Assembly (NCBI RefSeq): GCF_051216895.1
Contig: NZ_JBPKAO010000006.1
Span: 62,001-126,000 of the forward strand
Reading direction: 5' to 3'
DNA from: Aquipuribacter sp051216895
GTDB lineage: Bacteria > Actinomycetota > Actinomycetes > Actinomycetales > JBBAYJ01
DNA: 64,000 nucleotides
Shown: positions 47,329 through 55,810 of the stretch, one piece after another
Position numbering within the stretch: the first letter of the stretch is position 1
Layout of the letters: each line of letters opens with the position of its first letter
The notes under the pieces: model-generated
Seen by the model: only the letters and a program-made list of their open reading frames with translations
Database searches by the model: none
What the model was told of the DNA's origin: nothing
Translations under genes and position numbers: made by a program

Positions 47329-49110
47329 ATGAGCACGCACCCCCTGACGCGCCCGGTCGGGGCCCCTGCCGTACCGCTGGGACCGGGTGTTCCGATGCAG
47401 GTGCAGGGCAGCTTCGAGGACCTCGGCCGTCCCCTCCACGAGACCACCTTCTGCGTGGTCGACCTCGAGACCACGGGCGGCAGCCCTGCCGACGACGCCG
47501 TGACCGAGATCGGCGCGGTGAAGGTCCGCGGCGGCGAGGTCGTCGGCGAGCTGCAGACGCTGGTCGACCCGGGCCGCCCCGTCCCGCCGCAGATCGCCCT
47601 GCTCACGGGCATCACCGACCGTATGCTCCTCGGCGCCCCGCGGATGGGTGCGGCGCTGCCCGCCTTCCTCGACTTCGCCGAGGGCACCGTGCTGGTCGCG
47701 CACAACGCCCGCTTCGACATCTCGTTCCTGAAGGCGGCCTGCCGGCGCCAGCAGCGTCCGTGGCCGCGGTTCGACGTGGTCGACACGGTCCTGCTGGCCC
47801 GGCGGCTGGTGACCGACGACGAGGTCCCCAACCGCAAGCTCGGCACGCTGGCCCGGTACTTCCGCGCCGGCACCACCCCCGAGCACCGCGCCCTCGCCGA
47901 CGCCCGCGCCACCGTCGACGTCCTGCACGCCCTGCTCGGGCGGGCGCGGGGCGTCACCACGGTCGAGGACCTCCTCGACTTCTGCCGCACCGACGACGGC
48001 CGCCGCTCCCGCCGGCACCTGGTGGCGGGCCTGCCCAGCTCCCCGGGGGTGTACCGGTTCGTCGACGCCGGCGGCCGGGTGCTCTACGTCGGGTCCTCCG
48101 TGGACGTCCGGACCCGGGTCCGCAGCTACTTCACCGCCTCGGAGAAGCGCCGTCGGATGACCGAGATGGTGACGGTCGCCCGCAGCGTGGAGCACGTCGC
48201 CTGCGCGACGGCCATCGAGGCGCACGTGCGCGAGGTCCGCCTCATCGCCGAGCACCGGCCGGCCTACAACCGACGCTCGACCCGGCCGGACCGTGCCGTG
48301 TGGGTCAAGCTCACCGACGAGCCCGCGCCCCGGCTGTCGGTGGTGAGCAACCCGGGCCCCGACCACCCGGCGGCGTCCTACGTCGGGTTGTTCACCTCCC
48401 GCGCCCGCGCCCGCGAGGCCGTCGACGCGGTCCACACCGCTTTCGACCTGCGCCGCTGCACGCCGCGCATCACCCGGCGCGGCGGTGGCACGGCCTGCGC
48501 GCTGGCCGGCATGGGCCGCTGCGCCGCACCGTGCGTCGAAGGACCGGACGAGGCCTACGCCGACGTGGTGGCCCAGGTGCGGACCTGCCTCACCGGTGAC
48601 CTGTCACCGCTGGTCAGCCACGTCATGCGGCGGGTGCGGTCGCTGTCGGAGCAGCAGCGCTACGAGGAGGCCGCCGGGGAGCGCGACCGGCTGACCGCGC
48701 TGGTGCGCGGGGTCGACCGGGCGCAGCAGGCGGCCGCCCTGACCGGCACGGGCGAGCTGGTCGCGGCCCGGGCCCGTCAGGTCGGGGGCTGGGAGCTGGT
48801 GTGCATCCGGCACGGCCGGCTCGCCGGGAGCGCGGTGTCCCGGCCGGGCGAGCCGGTGCACCCGACCATCGACGCCCTCGTCGCCACGGCCGAGCACGTG
48901 CAGCCACCCACCGGGCCGGCCCCGGCGGCCCTGCCGGAGGAGACCGCCCTGCTCGTCCGCTGGCTGGAGACCCCGGGCACCCGGCTGGTGCGGTCGGGCC
49001 ACGGGTGGTCGCTGCCCCTGGGGGCCGCCGCCCGGTGGTCCCAGCTGCACCTGGTGGACGGGAGCCGGCACGGCAGCTCGCTGTGGCGGGTCCCCGGGGA
49101 CCACGGCTGA
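47329..49110 (+). CDS. DEDD 3'-5' exonuclease fused to GIY-YIG/UvrC-like nuclease (Rv2191-like)
   Basis: A 593-residue protein. Residues about 38-205 form a DnaQ-like DEDDh exonuclease: VVDLETTGGSPADDAVTEIGAVKV, VLVAHNARFDISFLKAAC and HRALADARATVDVL. A GIY-YIG domain follows (SSPGVYRFVDAGGRVLYVGSSVDVRTRVRSYF, about 238-270) and then a UvrC-type stretch ending CALAGMGRCAAPCVEG and QQRYEEAAGERDRL. The architecture resembles E. coli Cho/UvrC joined to epsilon. It probably acts in nucleotide-excision repair or processing. The gene order with trpD matches M. tuberculosis Rv2191-Rv2192c. Confidence 0.9.
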   Translation: MSTHPLTRPVGAPAVPLGPGVPMQVQGSFEDLGRPLHETTFCVVDLETTGGSPADDAVTEIGAVKVRGGEVVGELQTLVDPGRPVPPQIALLTGITDRMLLGAPRMGAALPAFLDFAEGTVLVAHNARFDISFLKAACRRQQRPWPRFDVVDTVLLARRLVTDDEVPNRKLGTLARYFRAGTTPEHRALADARATVDVLHALLGRARGVTTVEDLLDFCRTDDGRRSRRHLVAGLPSSPGVYRFVDAGGRVLYVGSSVDVRTRVRSYFTASEKRRRMTEMVTVARSVEHVACATAIEAHVREVRLIAEHRPAYNRRSTRPDRAVWVKLTDEPAPRLSVVSNPGPDHPAASYVGLFTSRARAREAVDAVHTAFDLRRCTPRITRRGGGTACALAGMGRCAAPCVEGPDEAYADVVAQVRTCLTGDLSPLVSHVMRRVRSLSEQQRYEEAAGERDRLTALVRGVDRAQQAAALTGTGELVAARARQVGGWELVCIRHGRLAGSAVSRPGEPVHPTIDALVATAEHVQPPTGPAPAALPEETALLVRWLETPGTRLVRSGHGWSLPLGAAARWSQLHLVDGSRHGSSLWRVPGDHG

Positions 49111-49135
49111 GCGGGAGGTCGGGCCGTCGAGCGGG

Positions 49136-50221
49136 TCAGCCCAGCCAGTCCGTGAGGACGGCGGCGGCGGCCCCGTCACGCAGCGCCGCCCGCGCCCGCT
49201 CGATCCCGGGTGCCAGGGCCCCGGGCAGGTCCGCGGCCACGTCCGCCGCGCTCCGGCCGCCCTGCGCCAGCTCCAGCGCCAGCAGCCCCGCGGCGGCGTT
49301 GAGGACGACCACGTCGGTCACGGGACCCTCGGAACCCCCGACGACCGAGCGGACGACCGCGGCGTTGACCGCGGAGTCCCCGCCGCGCAGGTCCGCGACC
49401 GTCGAGGTCGCCATCCCGACGTCGGCGGCCTCCAGCACCGTCTCGACCACCTCGCCCCGCACCACCACGCGGACGCTGGTCGGGGCCGTGGTGGTGAGCT
49501 CGTCCAGGCCGTCCTGCCCGCGCACCACCAGGGCCGTGGTCCCGCGGGACGCGAGCACCCCGGCGATGATCCCCGCGTGCCGGGTGTCGGCCACGCCGAG
49601 GGCCATCGCGCCCGGGCGCGCCGGGTTGGTGAGCGGGCCCAGGGAGTTGAACACCGTGCGGATGCCGAGCGAGCGCCGGACGGGGCCGACGTGACGCATG
49701 GCCGGGTGGAAGCGAGGGGCGAACGCGAAGGTGATCCCGTGCGTCAGGGCGCTCGCCGCGACCGCGTCCGGTTCCAGCCCGAGGTCCAGGCCCAGCTCCT
49801 CGAGCACGTCGGCGGTGCCGCAGCTGGAGGAGGCCGCACGGTTGCCGTGCTTGACCACGACCGCCCCCGCGGCCGCCGCGACCAGGGAGGCCATGGTCGA
49901 GACGTTGACGGTGCGGGCCCCGTCGCCCCCGGTGCCCACGATGTCGAGCACGGGCCCGGGCACGTCGAGCGGCACCGAGTGGGCGAGCATCGCCTCGGCG
50001 AGGCCGCTGACCTCCTCGACCGTCTCGCCCTTGGCGCGCAGCCCCACCATCAGACCGGCCAGCCGGGCGTCGCCGGCCTCGCCGCGCATCACCTCGTCCA
50101 GCGCCCAGCGGGTCTGCGCGCGGTCGAGGTCCTGGCCCGACGCCAACGCCTCCAGCACCCCGGCCCAGCCGGGCGGCGCGGGGACCTGCTCGGTGCTGTC
50201 CTGCGCCGGCAGCGCGCTCAC
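49136..50221 (-). CDS. trpD: Anthranilate phosphoribosyltransferase
   Basis: A 361-residue enzyme of tryptophan synthesis (anthranilate plus PRPP). Landmarks: LDIVGTGGDGARTVNVSTMASLVAAAAG (PRPP-binding GTGGD, about residues 97-124), VVKHGNRAASSSCGTADVLEELGL (about 127-150), NSLGPLTNPARPG and GLDELTTTAPT. It overlaps the pseudo-receiver gene by GTGA. The other trp genes are not in the window, as in Mycobacterium where trpD lies by ctaE. Confidence 0.94.
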   Translation of the reverse strand: MSALPAQDSTEQVPAPPGWAGVLEALASGQDLDRAQTRWALDEVMRGEAGDARLAGLMVGLRAKGETVEEVSGLAEAMLAHSVPLDVPGPVLDIVGTGGDGARTVNVSTMASLVAAAAGAVVVKHGNRAASSSCGTADVLEELGLDLGLEPDAVAASALTHGITFAFAPRFHPAMRHVGPVRRSLGIRTVFNSLGPLTNPARPGAMALGVADTRHAGIIAGVLASRGTTALVVRGQDGLDELTTTAPTSVRVVVRGEVVETVLEAADVGMATSTVADLRGGDSAVNAAVVRSVVGGSEGPVTDVVVLNAAAGLLALELAQGGRSAADVAADLPGALAPGIERARAALRDGAAAAVLTDWLG

Positions 50222-50688
50222 GCGGGCGCGGAGCCGGCGCGACGACGGGCCAGCGTGGCCACGGCGTCCGCGACGGCGCGCGGGTCCAGGGGGTGCGGCA
50301 CCGCGGCCTCGGCCTTGGACCACGCCGCCAGCCACGCGTCCTGGGGCCGCCCGGTGAGCACGAGGACCGGCGGGCAGTCGAAGATCTCGTCGTGCAGCTG
50401 CCGGCACACCCCGAGGCCACCGGCGGGCGCGGCCTCGCCGTCCAGCACGATCACCTCGAACCCGCCCGCGTCGACCGCCCGAAGCAGCGCCGGCAGCGTG
50501 GCGTAGTCCTCCAGCTGCACCAGCGGCAGGTCGGCGGCGGGGCGGCGGCCCACGGCCCGACGGACCTTGTCCCGTGTCGTCGACTTGTCGCTGTACACGG
50601 CGATCCTCAGCCGCGGCTCGCCGGCGGGGGCCGGGGCGGGACCGCCGTGGACGGCGGCGCGGTCGGCGGGGGCGGATGCTGCGCTCAT
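50218..50688 (-). CDS. Receiver-like (pseudo-response-regulator) domain protein
   Basis: A 156-residue protein with a CheY-like layout: LRIAVYSDKSTTRDKVRRAVGRR (no acidic pair), GFEVIVLDGEAAPAGGLGVCRQL (Asp near residue 82 at the phosphorylation strand), CPPVLVLTGRPQDAWLAAWSKAEAAVPHPLDP. The acidic pair that holds magnesium is missing, so phosphorylation is doubtful. No output domain is attached. TAGATT lies 7 nt before the ATG. It is coupled to trpD by GTGA, a conserved pairing in some actinobacteria; its role is unknown. Confidence 0.72.
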   Translation of the reverse strand: MSAASAPADRAAVHGGPAPAPAGEPRLRIAVYSDKSTTRDKVRRAVGRRPAADLPLVQLEDYATLPALLRAVDAGGFEVIVLDGEAAPAGGLGVCRQLHDEIFDCPPVLVLTGRPQDAWLAAWSKAEAAVPHPLDPRAVADAVATLARRRAGSAPA

Positions 50689-50695
50689 GCCCGGG

Positions 50696-50701
50696 AATCT
50701 A
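50696..50701 (-). promoter_or_regulatory. Putative -10 box of the receiver-trpD operon
   Basis: TAGATT (minus strand), 7 nt from the ATG at 50688; leaderless geometry. Confidence 0.6.
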
Positions 50702-50784
50702 CCGGGCACCCCGCTCGTTGCCGGAACGGATCTCCGACCGGCGCCGTGCCGGGGGGTGGTCTCTCGTTCTGCCCGGGTTCCCGT

Positions 50785-50790
50785 TAACCT
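50785..50790 (+). promoter_or_regulatory. Putative -10 box TAACCT of the ctaE-qcrCAB operon
   Basis: TAACCT ends 6 nt before the ctaE GTG. It is the only promoter-like element seen for the operon. Confidence 0.6.
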
Positions 50791-50796
50791 GACCCC

Positions 50797-51429
50797 GTGG
50801 CAGCAGCAACGGCAGTCGGCACCCGCGCTCCGGCAGTGGTGAACCGTCCCAACCTCACGTCCGTGGGCACGATCGTCTGGCTCGCGAGCGAGCTGATGTT
50901 CTTCGCGGCGCTCTTCGCGATGTTCTTCACGCTCGGCTCGATCAGGCCCGACGAGTACGCCGCGGGCCAGGAGATGCTCAACATCCCCTTCGCCGCGGTG
51001 AACTGCATCATCCTGGTGTCGAGCTCGGTGACCTGCCAGTTCGGCGTGTTCGCCGCCGAGCGGCTGCAGCCGGCCCGGACCGGGGGCATCTTCCAGCTGT
51101 CCCAGTGGGGCATGCGGGAGTGGTACGTCCTCACCTTCGTGCTCGGCGCGATCTTCGTGTCCGGCCAGGTCTACGAGTACGCCGAGCTCGTCCACGAGGG
51201 CCTCACCATCAGCTCCTCGCCCTTCGGCTCGACGTTCTACCTGACGACCGGGTTCCACGGCCTGCACGTCACGGGTGGCCTGCTGGCCTTCCTGATCGTG
51301 ATCGGCCGCACCTTCGCCGCCAAGCGCTTCGGCCACGCCGAGGAGACCGCTGCGGTCGTGACGTCCTACTACTGGCACTTCGTGGACGTCGTCTGGATCG
51401 CACTGTTCATCTCCGTCTACTTCAGCTGA
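50797..51429 (+). CDS. ctaE: Cytochrome c oxidase (aa3) subunit III
   Basis: A 210-residue membrane protein with five helices, the short actinobacterial form of subunit III. It starts TVWL-like (TSVGTIVWLASELMFFAALFAMFF, about residues 21-44), has QVYEYAELVHEGLTISSSPFGSTFYLTTGFHGLHVTGGLLAF, and ends SYYWHFVDVVWIALFISVYF, the conserved C-terminus. It works with CtaC and CtaD (elsewhere) in the bc1-aa3 supercomplex. It leads the operon ctaE-qcrC-qcrA-qcrB. Confidence 0.95.
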   Translation: MAAATAVGTRAPAVVNRPNLTSVGTIVWLASELMFFAALFAMFFTLGSIRPDEYAAGQEMLNIPFAAVNCIILVSSSVTCQFGVFAAERLQPARTGGIFQLSQWGMREWYVLTFVLGAIFVSGQVYEYAELVHEGLTISSSPFGSTFYLTTGFHGLHVTGGLLAFLIVIGRTFAAKRFGHAEETAAVVTSYYWHFVDVVWIALFISVYFS

Positions 51430-51442
51430 GGGGCCTTTCGCC

Positions 51443-52252
51443 GTGAACGCCGTCTTGAGGCACCGCCGCCACCCGCTCGCGCTCGTCGTCCTGCTCCTGG
51501 GGGCGCTGCTCGTCGCGGGAATGGCCTACGCCGCCGTCTCCCCCACCGGGGCCCAGGCCAGCGAGGCCACGGGCGTCGACGACATCGCCCTGGGCGAGGA
51601 GCTCTTCCTCGCCAACTGCTCCACCTGCCACGGCACCGACGGTGCGGGGGGCTACGTCAACGCCGACGGGCAGGCCGCCGGCCCGTCCCTGATCGGGGTC
51701 GGCGCGGCCAGCGTGGACTTCCAGGTCGGCACCGGTCGCATGCCGGCCCAGGCCTCCGGCCCCCAGATCGCCAAGCGGGAGCCGCAGTTCACCCTGGAGG
51801 AGACCCGGGCCATGGCGGCCTACGTCGCCTCGGAGTTCGGTCCCGGCCCGGCCATCCCCGACGGGGAGTTCCTCGACCCCGCCAACGGCGACGTCGCCGA
51901 GGGCTCGGAGCTGTTCCGCGTCAACTGCGCCATGTGCCACAACTTCGCCGGCTCCGGCGGTGCGCTCACCCGCGGCAAGTACGCCCCCAACCTGCGCGGC
52001 GTCGAGCCGGTGCACGTCTACGAGGCCATGGTCACCGGCCCGCAGTCGATGCCGGTCTTCAGCGACGACACCCTCACCCCGCAGCAGAAGAACGACATCA
52101 TCACCTTCCTGGACTACGTCGAGAACGAGCCGTCGCCGGGCGGGCTGTCCCTCGGCTCGCTCGGGCCGGTCGGCGACGGCCTGTTCGTCTGGGTCGTCGG
52201 GATCACTGGACTCATCGCCTGCGCGGTGTGGTTGGGAGCCAAGTCTTCATGA
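51443..52252 (+). CDS. qcrC: Diheme cytochrome c subunit of the bc1 complex
   Basis: A 269-residue membrane protein with two c-type heme sites: NCSTCHGTDGAGG (CXXCH near residue 54) and NCAMCHNFAGSGG (near 162). An N-terminal helix (ALVVLLLGALLVAGMAYAAV) and a C-terminal helix (GLFVWVVGITGLIACAVWLGA) anchor it. This diheme cytochrome passes electrons straight to the aa3 oxidase in actinobacteria, replacing a soluble cytochrome c. It starts at a GTG 13 nt after ctaE and overlaps qcrA by ATGA. Confidence 0.96.
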   Translation: MNAVLRHRRHPLALVVLLLGALLVAGMAYAAVSPTGAQASEATGVDDIALGEELFLANCSTCHGTDGAGGYVNADGQAAGPSLIGVGAASVDFQVGTGRMPAQASGPQIAKREPQFTLEETRAMAAYVASEFGPGPAIPDGEFLDPANGDVAEGSELFRVNCAMCHNFAGSGGALTRGKYAPNLRGVEPVHVYEAMVTGPQSMPVFSDDTLTPQQKNDIITFLDYVENEPSPGGLSLGSLGPVGDGLFVWVVGITGLIACAVWLGAKSS

Positions 52253-53373
52253 GCGACTCGTACGACGACACCGCCCGGTCCGTGAGCACGGTCCGGGAGA
52301 CCGGGCCCGACGCCCCCGGGACCGTGGCGCACGGCACCGGCGGGACCGGCACCGACGTCCGGCCCCGCGGCGCCGGCCTGCCGGAGCGGTTCGACAACCC
52401 GGGCCTGCCGCCGCACCGGCCCCGCATGGCCGACACCGACGTCGCGGCCGCCCGCCGCGCCGAGCGGCAGGTCGCGTTCCTGTTCTTCCTCTCGATCGTC
52501 GGCACGGTCCTGACGATCGTCGGCTACTTCGCGGTCCCGCTGCGCAACGACCCCGAGAGCGGTCGGGTGCTGCTGTCGAACGTCCTGCTCGGCACCGGGA
52601 TGTTCCTGACCCTCTTCGGCATCGGGACCGGTGCGGTGCACTGGGCCAAGACCCTCATGCCCGACCACGAGGAGATCGACGAGCGCCACCAGATCGAGGG
52701 CACGCCGGAGGAGCAGGCCGAGGCGGTCGAGATCCTGGCCAACGGCATCGAGGACTCCGGCATCGGTCGCCGCCCGCTCATCCGCAACACGCTGGTGGGG
52801 GCCATCGCCCTGGCCCCGCTCCCGGCCGTGGTCCTGCTCAAGGACACCGGGCCCAACCCCGAGGGCGTCCTGGCCGAGACCATCTGGCAGGCCGGCACCC
52901 GTCTGGTCACCGACCCCACCGGCGTTCCCGTCCGGGCCGCCGACCTGAGCGTGGGCGAGGTCGTCCACGTGCAGCCCGAGGGCATCGAGGATTCCAGCCA
53001 CTTCCTCGACGAGAAGGCCAAGGCCGCCGTCCTCCTCATCCGGCTGGAGCCGAACGAGCTCGCCGAGGAGTCCCTCGCGGGTGCCTACGCCGGGATCGTG
53101 GCCTACTCCAAGATCTGCACCCACATGGGCTGCCCGGTGGCCCTGTACGAGCAGCAGACCCACCACCTGCTCTGCCCGTGCCACCAGTCGACGTTCGACG
53201 TGACGCAGAACGCGGCCGTCATCTTCGGCCCCGGCAAGCGGCCCCTACCCCAGCTGCCCATCGACGTGGACGATGACGGATACTTGGTGGCGACGGACGG
53301 ATTCGCAGAGCCGGTCGGTCCCAGCTACTGGGAGCGCGAGCAGGACCTGCGCCGGATGACTGAGGAGTCCTGA
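52249..53373 (+). CDS. qcrA: Rieske iron-sulfur subunit of the bc1 complex
   Basis: A 374-residue protein. A Gly/Thr-rich 60-residue N-terminus and PHRPRMADTD are followed by three transmembrane helices, the actinobacterial form. The Rieske 2Fe-2S ligands are CTHMGC (about residues 290-295) and CPCHQS (about 309-314). The third helix contains TLVGAIALAPLPAVVLL. It overlaps qcrC by ATGA and shares one base with qcrB (TGATG). Confidence 0.96.
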   Translation: MSDSYDDTARSVSTVRETGPDAPGTVAHGTGGTGTDVRPRGAGLPERFDNPGLPPHRPRMADTDVAAARRAERQVAFLFFLSIVGTVLTIVGYFAVPLRNDPESGRVLLSNVLLGTGMFLTLFGIGTGAVHWAKTLMPDHEEIDERHQIEGTPEEQAEAVEILANGIEDSGIGRRPLIRNTLVGAIALAPLPAVVLLKDTGPNPEGVLAETIWQAGTRLVTDPTGVPVRAADLSVGEVVHVQPEGIEDSSHFLDEKAKAAVLLIRLEPNELAEESLAGAYAGIVAYSKICTHMGCPVALYEQQTHHLLCPCHQSTFDVTQNAAVIFGPGKRPLPQLPIDVDDDGYLVATDGFAEPVGPSYWEREQDLRRMTEES

Positions 53374-55085
53374 TGAGCGCGACCACGGCACCCGCACCGC
53401 GTCCGGCCCCCCCGCAGGGCACGGCGGCCAAGCTCGGCAGCTTCGCCGACTCCCGCCTCGGGCTGTCCGGGGTCATCAAGGCCAACGCCCGCAAGATCTT
53501 CCCCGACCACTGGTCGTTCATGCTGGGCGAGATCACGCTCTACAGCTTCGTCATCTGCCTGATCACCGGCGTCTTCCTCACGTTCTTCTACGTGCCCAGC
53601 GTCGCGCTCATCGAGTACTCCGGGCCCTACGAGCCGCTGCAGGGCAAGCTGGTGTCGGAGTCCCTCGCCTCGACGATCAACATGTCGTTCGAGGTCCGCG
53701 GCGGTCTGCTCATGCGGCAGATCCACCACTGGGCCGCCCTGGTCTTCGTGGCGGCGACCATCGTCCACATGGCCCGGGTCTTCTTCACCGGCGCCTTCCG
53801 CCGGCCCCGCGAGCTGAACTGGGTCATCGGTGCGATCCTCGCCCTGCTCGCCATCTTCGAGGGCTTCGCCGGCTACTCCCTGCCGGACGACCTGCTGTCG
53901 GGCACGGGCCTCCGGATCGCCGCGGCGATCATCCTGGCGATCCCGCTGATCGGCACCTACGTCCACTTCTTCGCCTTCGGCGGGGAGTTCCCGGGCGAGG
54001 CGTTCATCCCGCGGCTCTACACCATCCACGTGCTGCTGCTGCCGGCGATCTTCCTGGCGCTGATCGCCGCCCACCTGTTCCTGGTGGTGCTGCACAAGCA
54101 CACCCAGTACCCCGGGCCCGGCCGCACCAACAGCAACGTGGTCGGCTACCCGCTGCTGCCGGTCTACATCGCCAAGGCGGGCGGGTTCTTCTTCATCGTC
54201 TTCGGCGTCATCGCGCTGATGGCGGCCTTCGTGCAGATCAACCCGGTGTGGTCCTACGGGCCGTACGACCCGTCACCGGTGACCGCCGGCTCCCAACCCG
54301 ACTGGTACATGGGTTGGCTGGACGGTGCGGTGCGCGTGATGCCGGGCTGGCTCGAGGTCACGATCTTCGGCTACGTCCTGTCGGGCAACATCCTGATCCC
54401 GGCGGTGGTCCTGCCAGGCCTGCTGACCACGCTGCTCATCGCCTACCCGTGGATCGAACGCCTGGCGACCGGTGACGCGCGTGAGCACCACCTGCTCGAC
54501 CGCCCCCGCAACGCCCCCACCCGCACCGGCATCGGGGTCATGGCCCTGACGTTCTACTGCCTGATGTGGGCCAACGGCGGCAACGACATCATCGCCACGC
54601 ACCTCGACCTGGCGATCAACGACATCACCCGCTTCGTCGGGGTCGCGATGTTCGTGGCGCCCCCGCTCGCGTTCCTCATCACCAAGCGCATCTGCCTCGG
54701 CCTGCAGCGTCGTGACCGTGACCGGGTGCTGCACGGCGTCGAGACCGGGCAGGTGTACCGGCTCGACAGCGGCGAGGTGCTCGAGCGCCACACCCCGATG
54801 TCGGACTACGACCGCTGGACCCTGGTCCAGCACGAGAACTACGTGCCCCTGGAGCCGGGTCCGGCCACCGACGCCAACGGGGTCAAGCGCAAGGGGGCCC
54901 TGCTCAGCAACGTGCAGCGTCGTCTCTCGCGGTTCTACTTCGAGGACCGGGTCGAGCCCGTCACCCCCGCCGACCTGGCCGCGGCTCACAGCCACGGCGA
55001 CCACGACAGCATCGACGGCACGCACCCCGAGCCGGGTGCCGTCGAGGGACGGTCCAACCGTGAGGTCGGCTCCGGCCAGGCCTGA
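53373..55085 (+). CDS. qcrB: Cytochrome b subunit of the bc1 complex
   Basis: A 570-residue membrane protein. Heme histidines are seen in RQIHHWAALVFVAATIVHMARVFFTGAFRRPRELNW (about residues 116-151) and in PRLYTIHVLLL and AAHLFLVVLHKHTQ. The quinol site has PDWY (SQPDWYMGW, about 309-317) in place of PEWY, as expected for menaquinol-using complexes. A long polar C-terminal tail (about 120 residues) is typical of actinobacteria. It is last in the operon and followed by a strong palindrome. Confidence 0.97.
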   Translation: MSATTAPAPRPAPPQGTAAKLGSFADSRLGLSGVIKANARKIFPDHWSFMLGEITLYSFVICLITGVFLTFFYVPSVALIEYSGPYEPLQGKLVSESLASTINMSFEVRGGLLMRQIHHWAALVFVAATIVHMARVFFTGAFRRPRELNWVIGAILALLAIFEGFAGYSLPDDLLSGTGLRIAAAIILAIPLIGTYVHFFAFGGEFPGEAFIPRLYTIHVLLLPAIFLALIAAHLFLVVLHKHTQYPGPGRTNSNVVGYPLLPVYIAKAGGFFFIVFGVIALMAAFVQINPVWSYGPYDPSPVTAGSQPDWYMGWLDGAVRVMPGWLEVTIFGYVLSGNILIPAVVLPGLLTTLLIAYPWIERLATGDAREHHLLDRPRNAPTRTGIGVMALTFYCLMWANGGNDIIATHLDLAINDITRFVGVAMFVAPPLAFLITKRICLGLQRRDRDRVLHGVETGQVYRLDSGEVLERHTPMSDYDRWTLVQHENYVPLEPGPATDANGVKRKGALLSNVQRRLSRFYFEDRVEPVTPADLAAAHSHGDHDSIDGTHPEPGAVEGRSNREVGSGQA

Positions 55086-55095
55086 CCGCACGCCT

Positions 55096-55135
55096 CAGGA
55101 GGGCCCCGACCGCAGCTGCGGTCGGGGCCCTCCTG
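55096..55135. terminator. 40-nt perfect palindrome, terminator after qcrB
   Basis: A 20-bp inverted repeat without loop bases, centred at 55115/55116, begins CAGGAGGGCCCCGACC and ends in its reverse complement. It starts 11 nt after the qcrB stop and should end the respiratory operon; no T-run follows. Confidence 0.85.
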
Positions 55136-55153
55136 CTCCTCCCCCCCGCATGG

Positions 55154-55159
55154 CACGAT
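55154..55159 (+). promoter_or_regulatory. Putative -10 box CACGAT of the GNAT operon
   Basis: CACGAT ends 6 nt before the ATG at 55166; no ribosome site is seen. Confidence 0.4.
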
Positions 55160-55165
55160 CGGCCC

Positions 55166-55810
55166 ATGTCGAGCCCCCTGCTCGGTGCCCCCGGCGCCGA
55201 CAACTCCGTGCGGCCTGCGCGCGAACCCGACCTGAACGCAGTCGGTGCCGTGCACGCCGCCTCCTGGACCGGTCCCTACGCGCAGGTCCTCCCGGCGCCG
55301 CTCGTCGCGGCCCTCACCCCGGCGGTGCTGGCGGAGGCGTGGCGGCCGGCGGTGGCCACGCCCCCCTCCCGCCGCCACCGCGTGCACGTGGCCATCGGCG
55401 ACGGCATCGTCGCGGGCTTCGTGGCCTCGGCCCCCACCCCGGCCGCGGAGACCGGCGAGGCGCCCCCCGACGCACCCGCGAACGTCGTGGAGATCGTGGC
55501 GCTCGAGGTGGACCCGCTGCACCAGCGCCGGGGCCACGGCTCGCGACTGCTGGCCGCGGTGGTGGACACCAGCCGGGCGGACGGCGTGGACGAGGTCCAG
55601 GTGTGGGTCCACGTGGACGACGCCGCCCGGGCCGGTTTCTTCCGCGGGGCGGGTTTCGAGACCGACGGGGCCCGGCGCCGCCGGGCGGTGCAGGGCGGCG
55701 ACCCGCACGACGCCCGGTCCGTCTGGCCGGAGGTCCGCCTGGTGGCCTCCCTCGCCGGTGACGACGCCCCCGACGGGATCGCCCACGGCGCCGGGAGCGA
55801 CGCCCCGTGA
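55166..55810 (+). CDS. GNAT-family N-acetyltransferase
   Basis: A 214-residue protein. The acetyl-CoA site is VVEIVALEVDPLHQRRGHGSRLLAAVVD (motif A, Q-R-R-G-H-G, about residues 110-137), then VQVWVHVDDAARAGFFRGAGFETDGA (motif B). The N-terminus, VRPAREPDLNAVGAVHAASWTGPYA, is the usual GNAT start. The substrate cannot be inferred. It overlaps the following membrane gene by GTGA. Confidence 0.86.
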   Translation: MSSPLLGAPGADNSVRPAREPDLNAVGAVHAASWTGPYAQVLPAPLVAALTPAVLAEAWRPAVATPPSRRHRVHVAIGDGIVAGFVASAPTPAAETGEAPPDAPANVVEIVALEVDPLHQRRGHGSRLLAAVVDTSRADGVDEVQVWVHVDDAARAGFFRGAGFETDGARRRRAVQGGDPHDARSVWPEVRLVASLAGDDAPDGIAHGAGSDAP

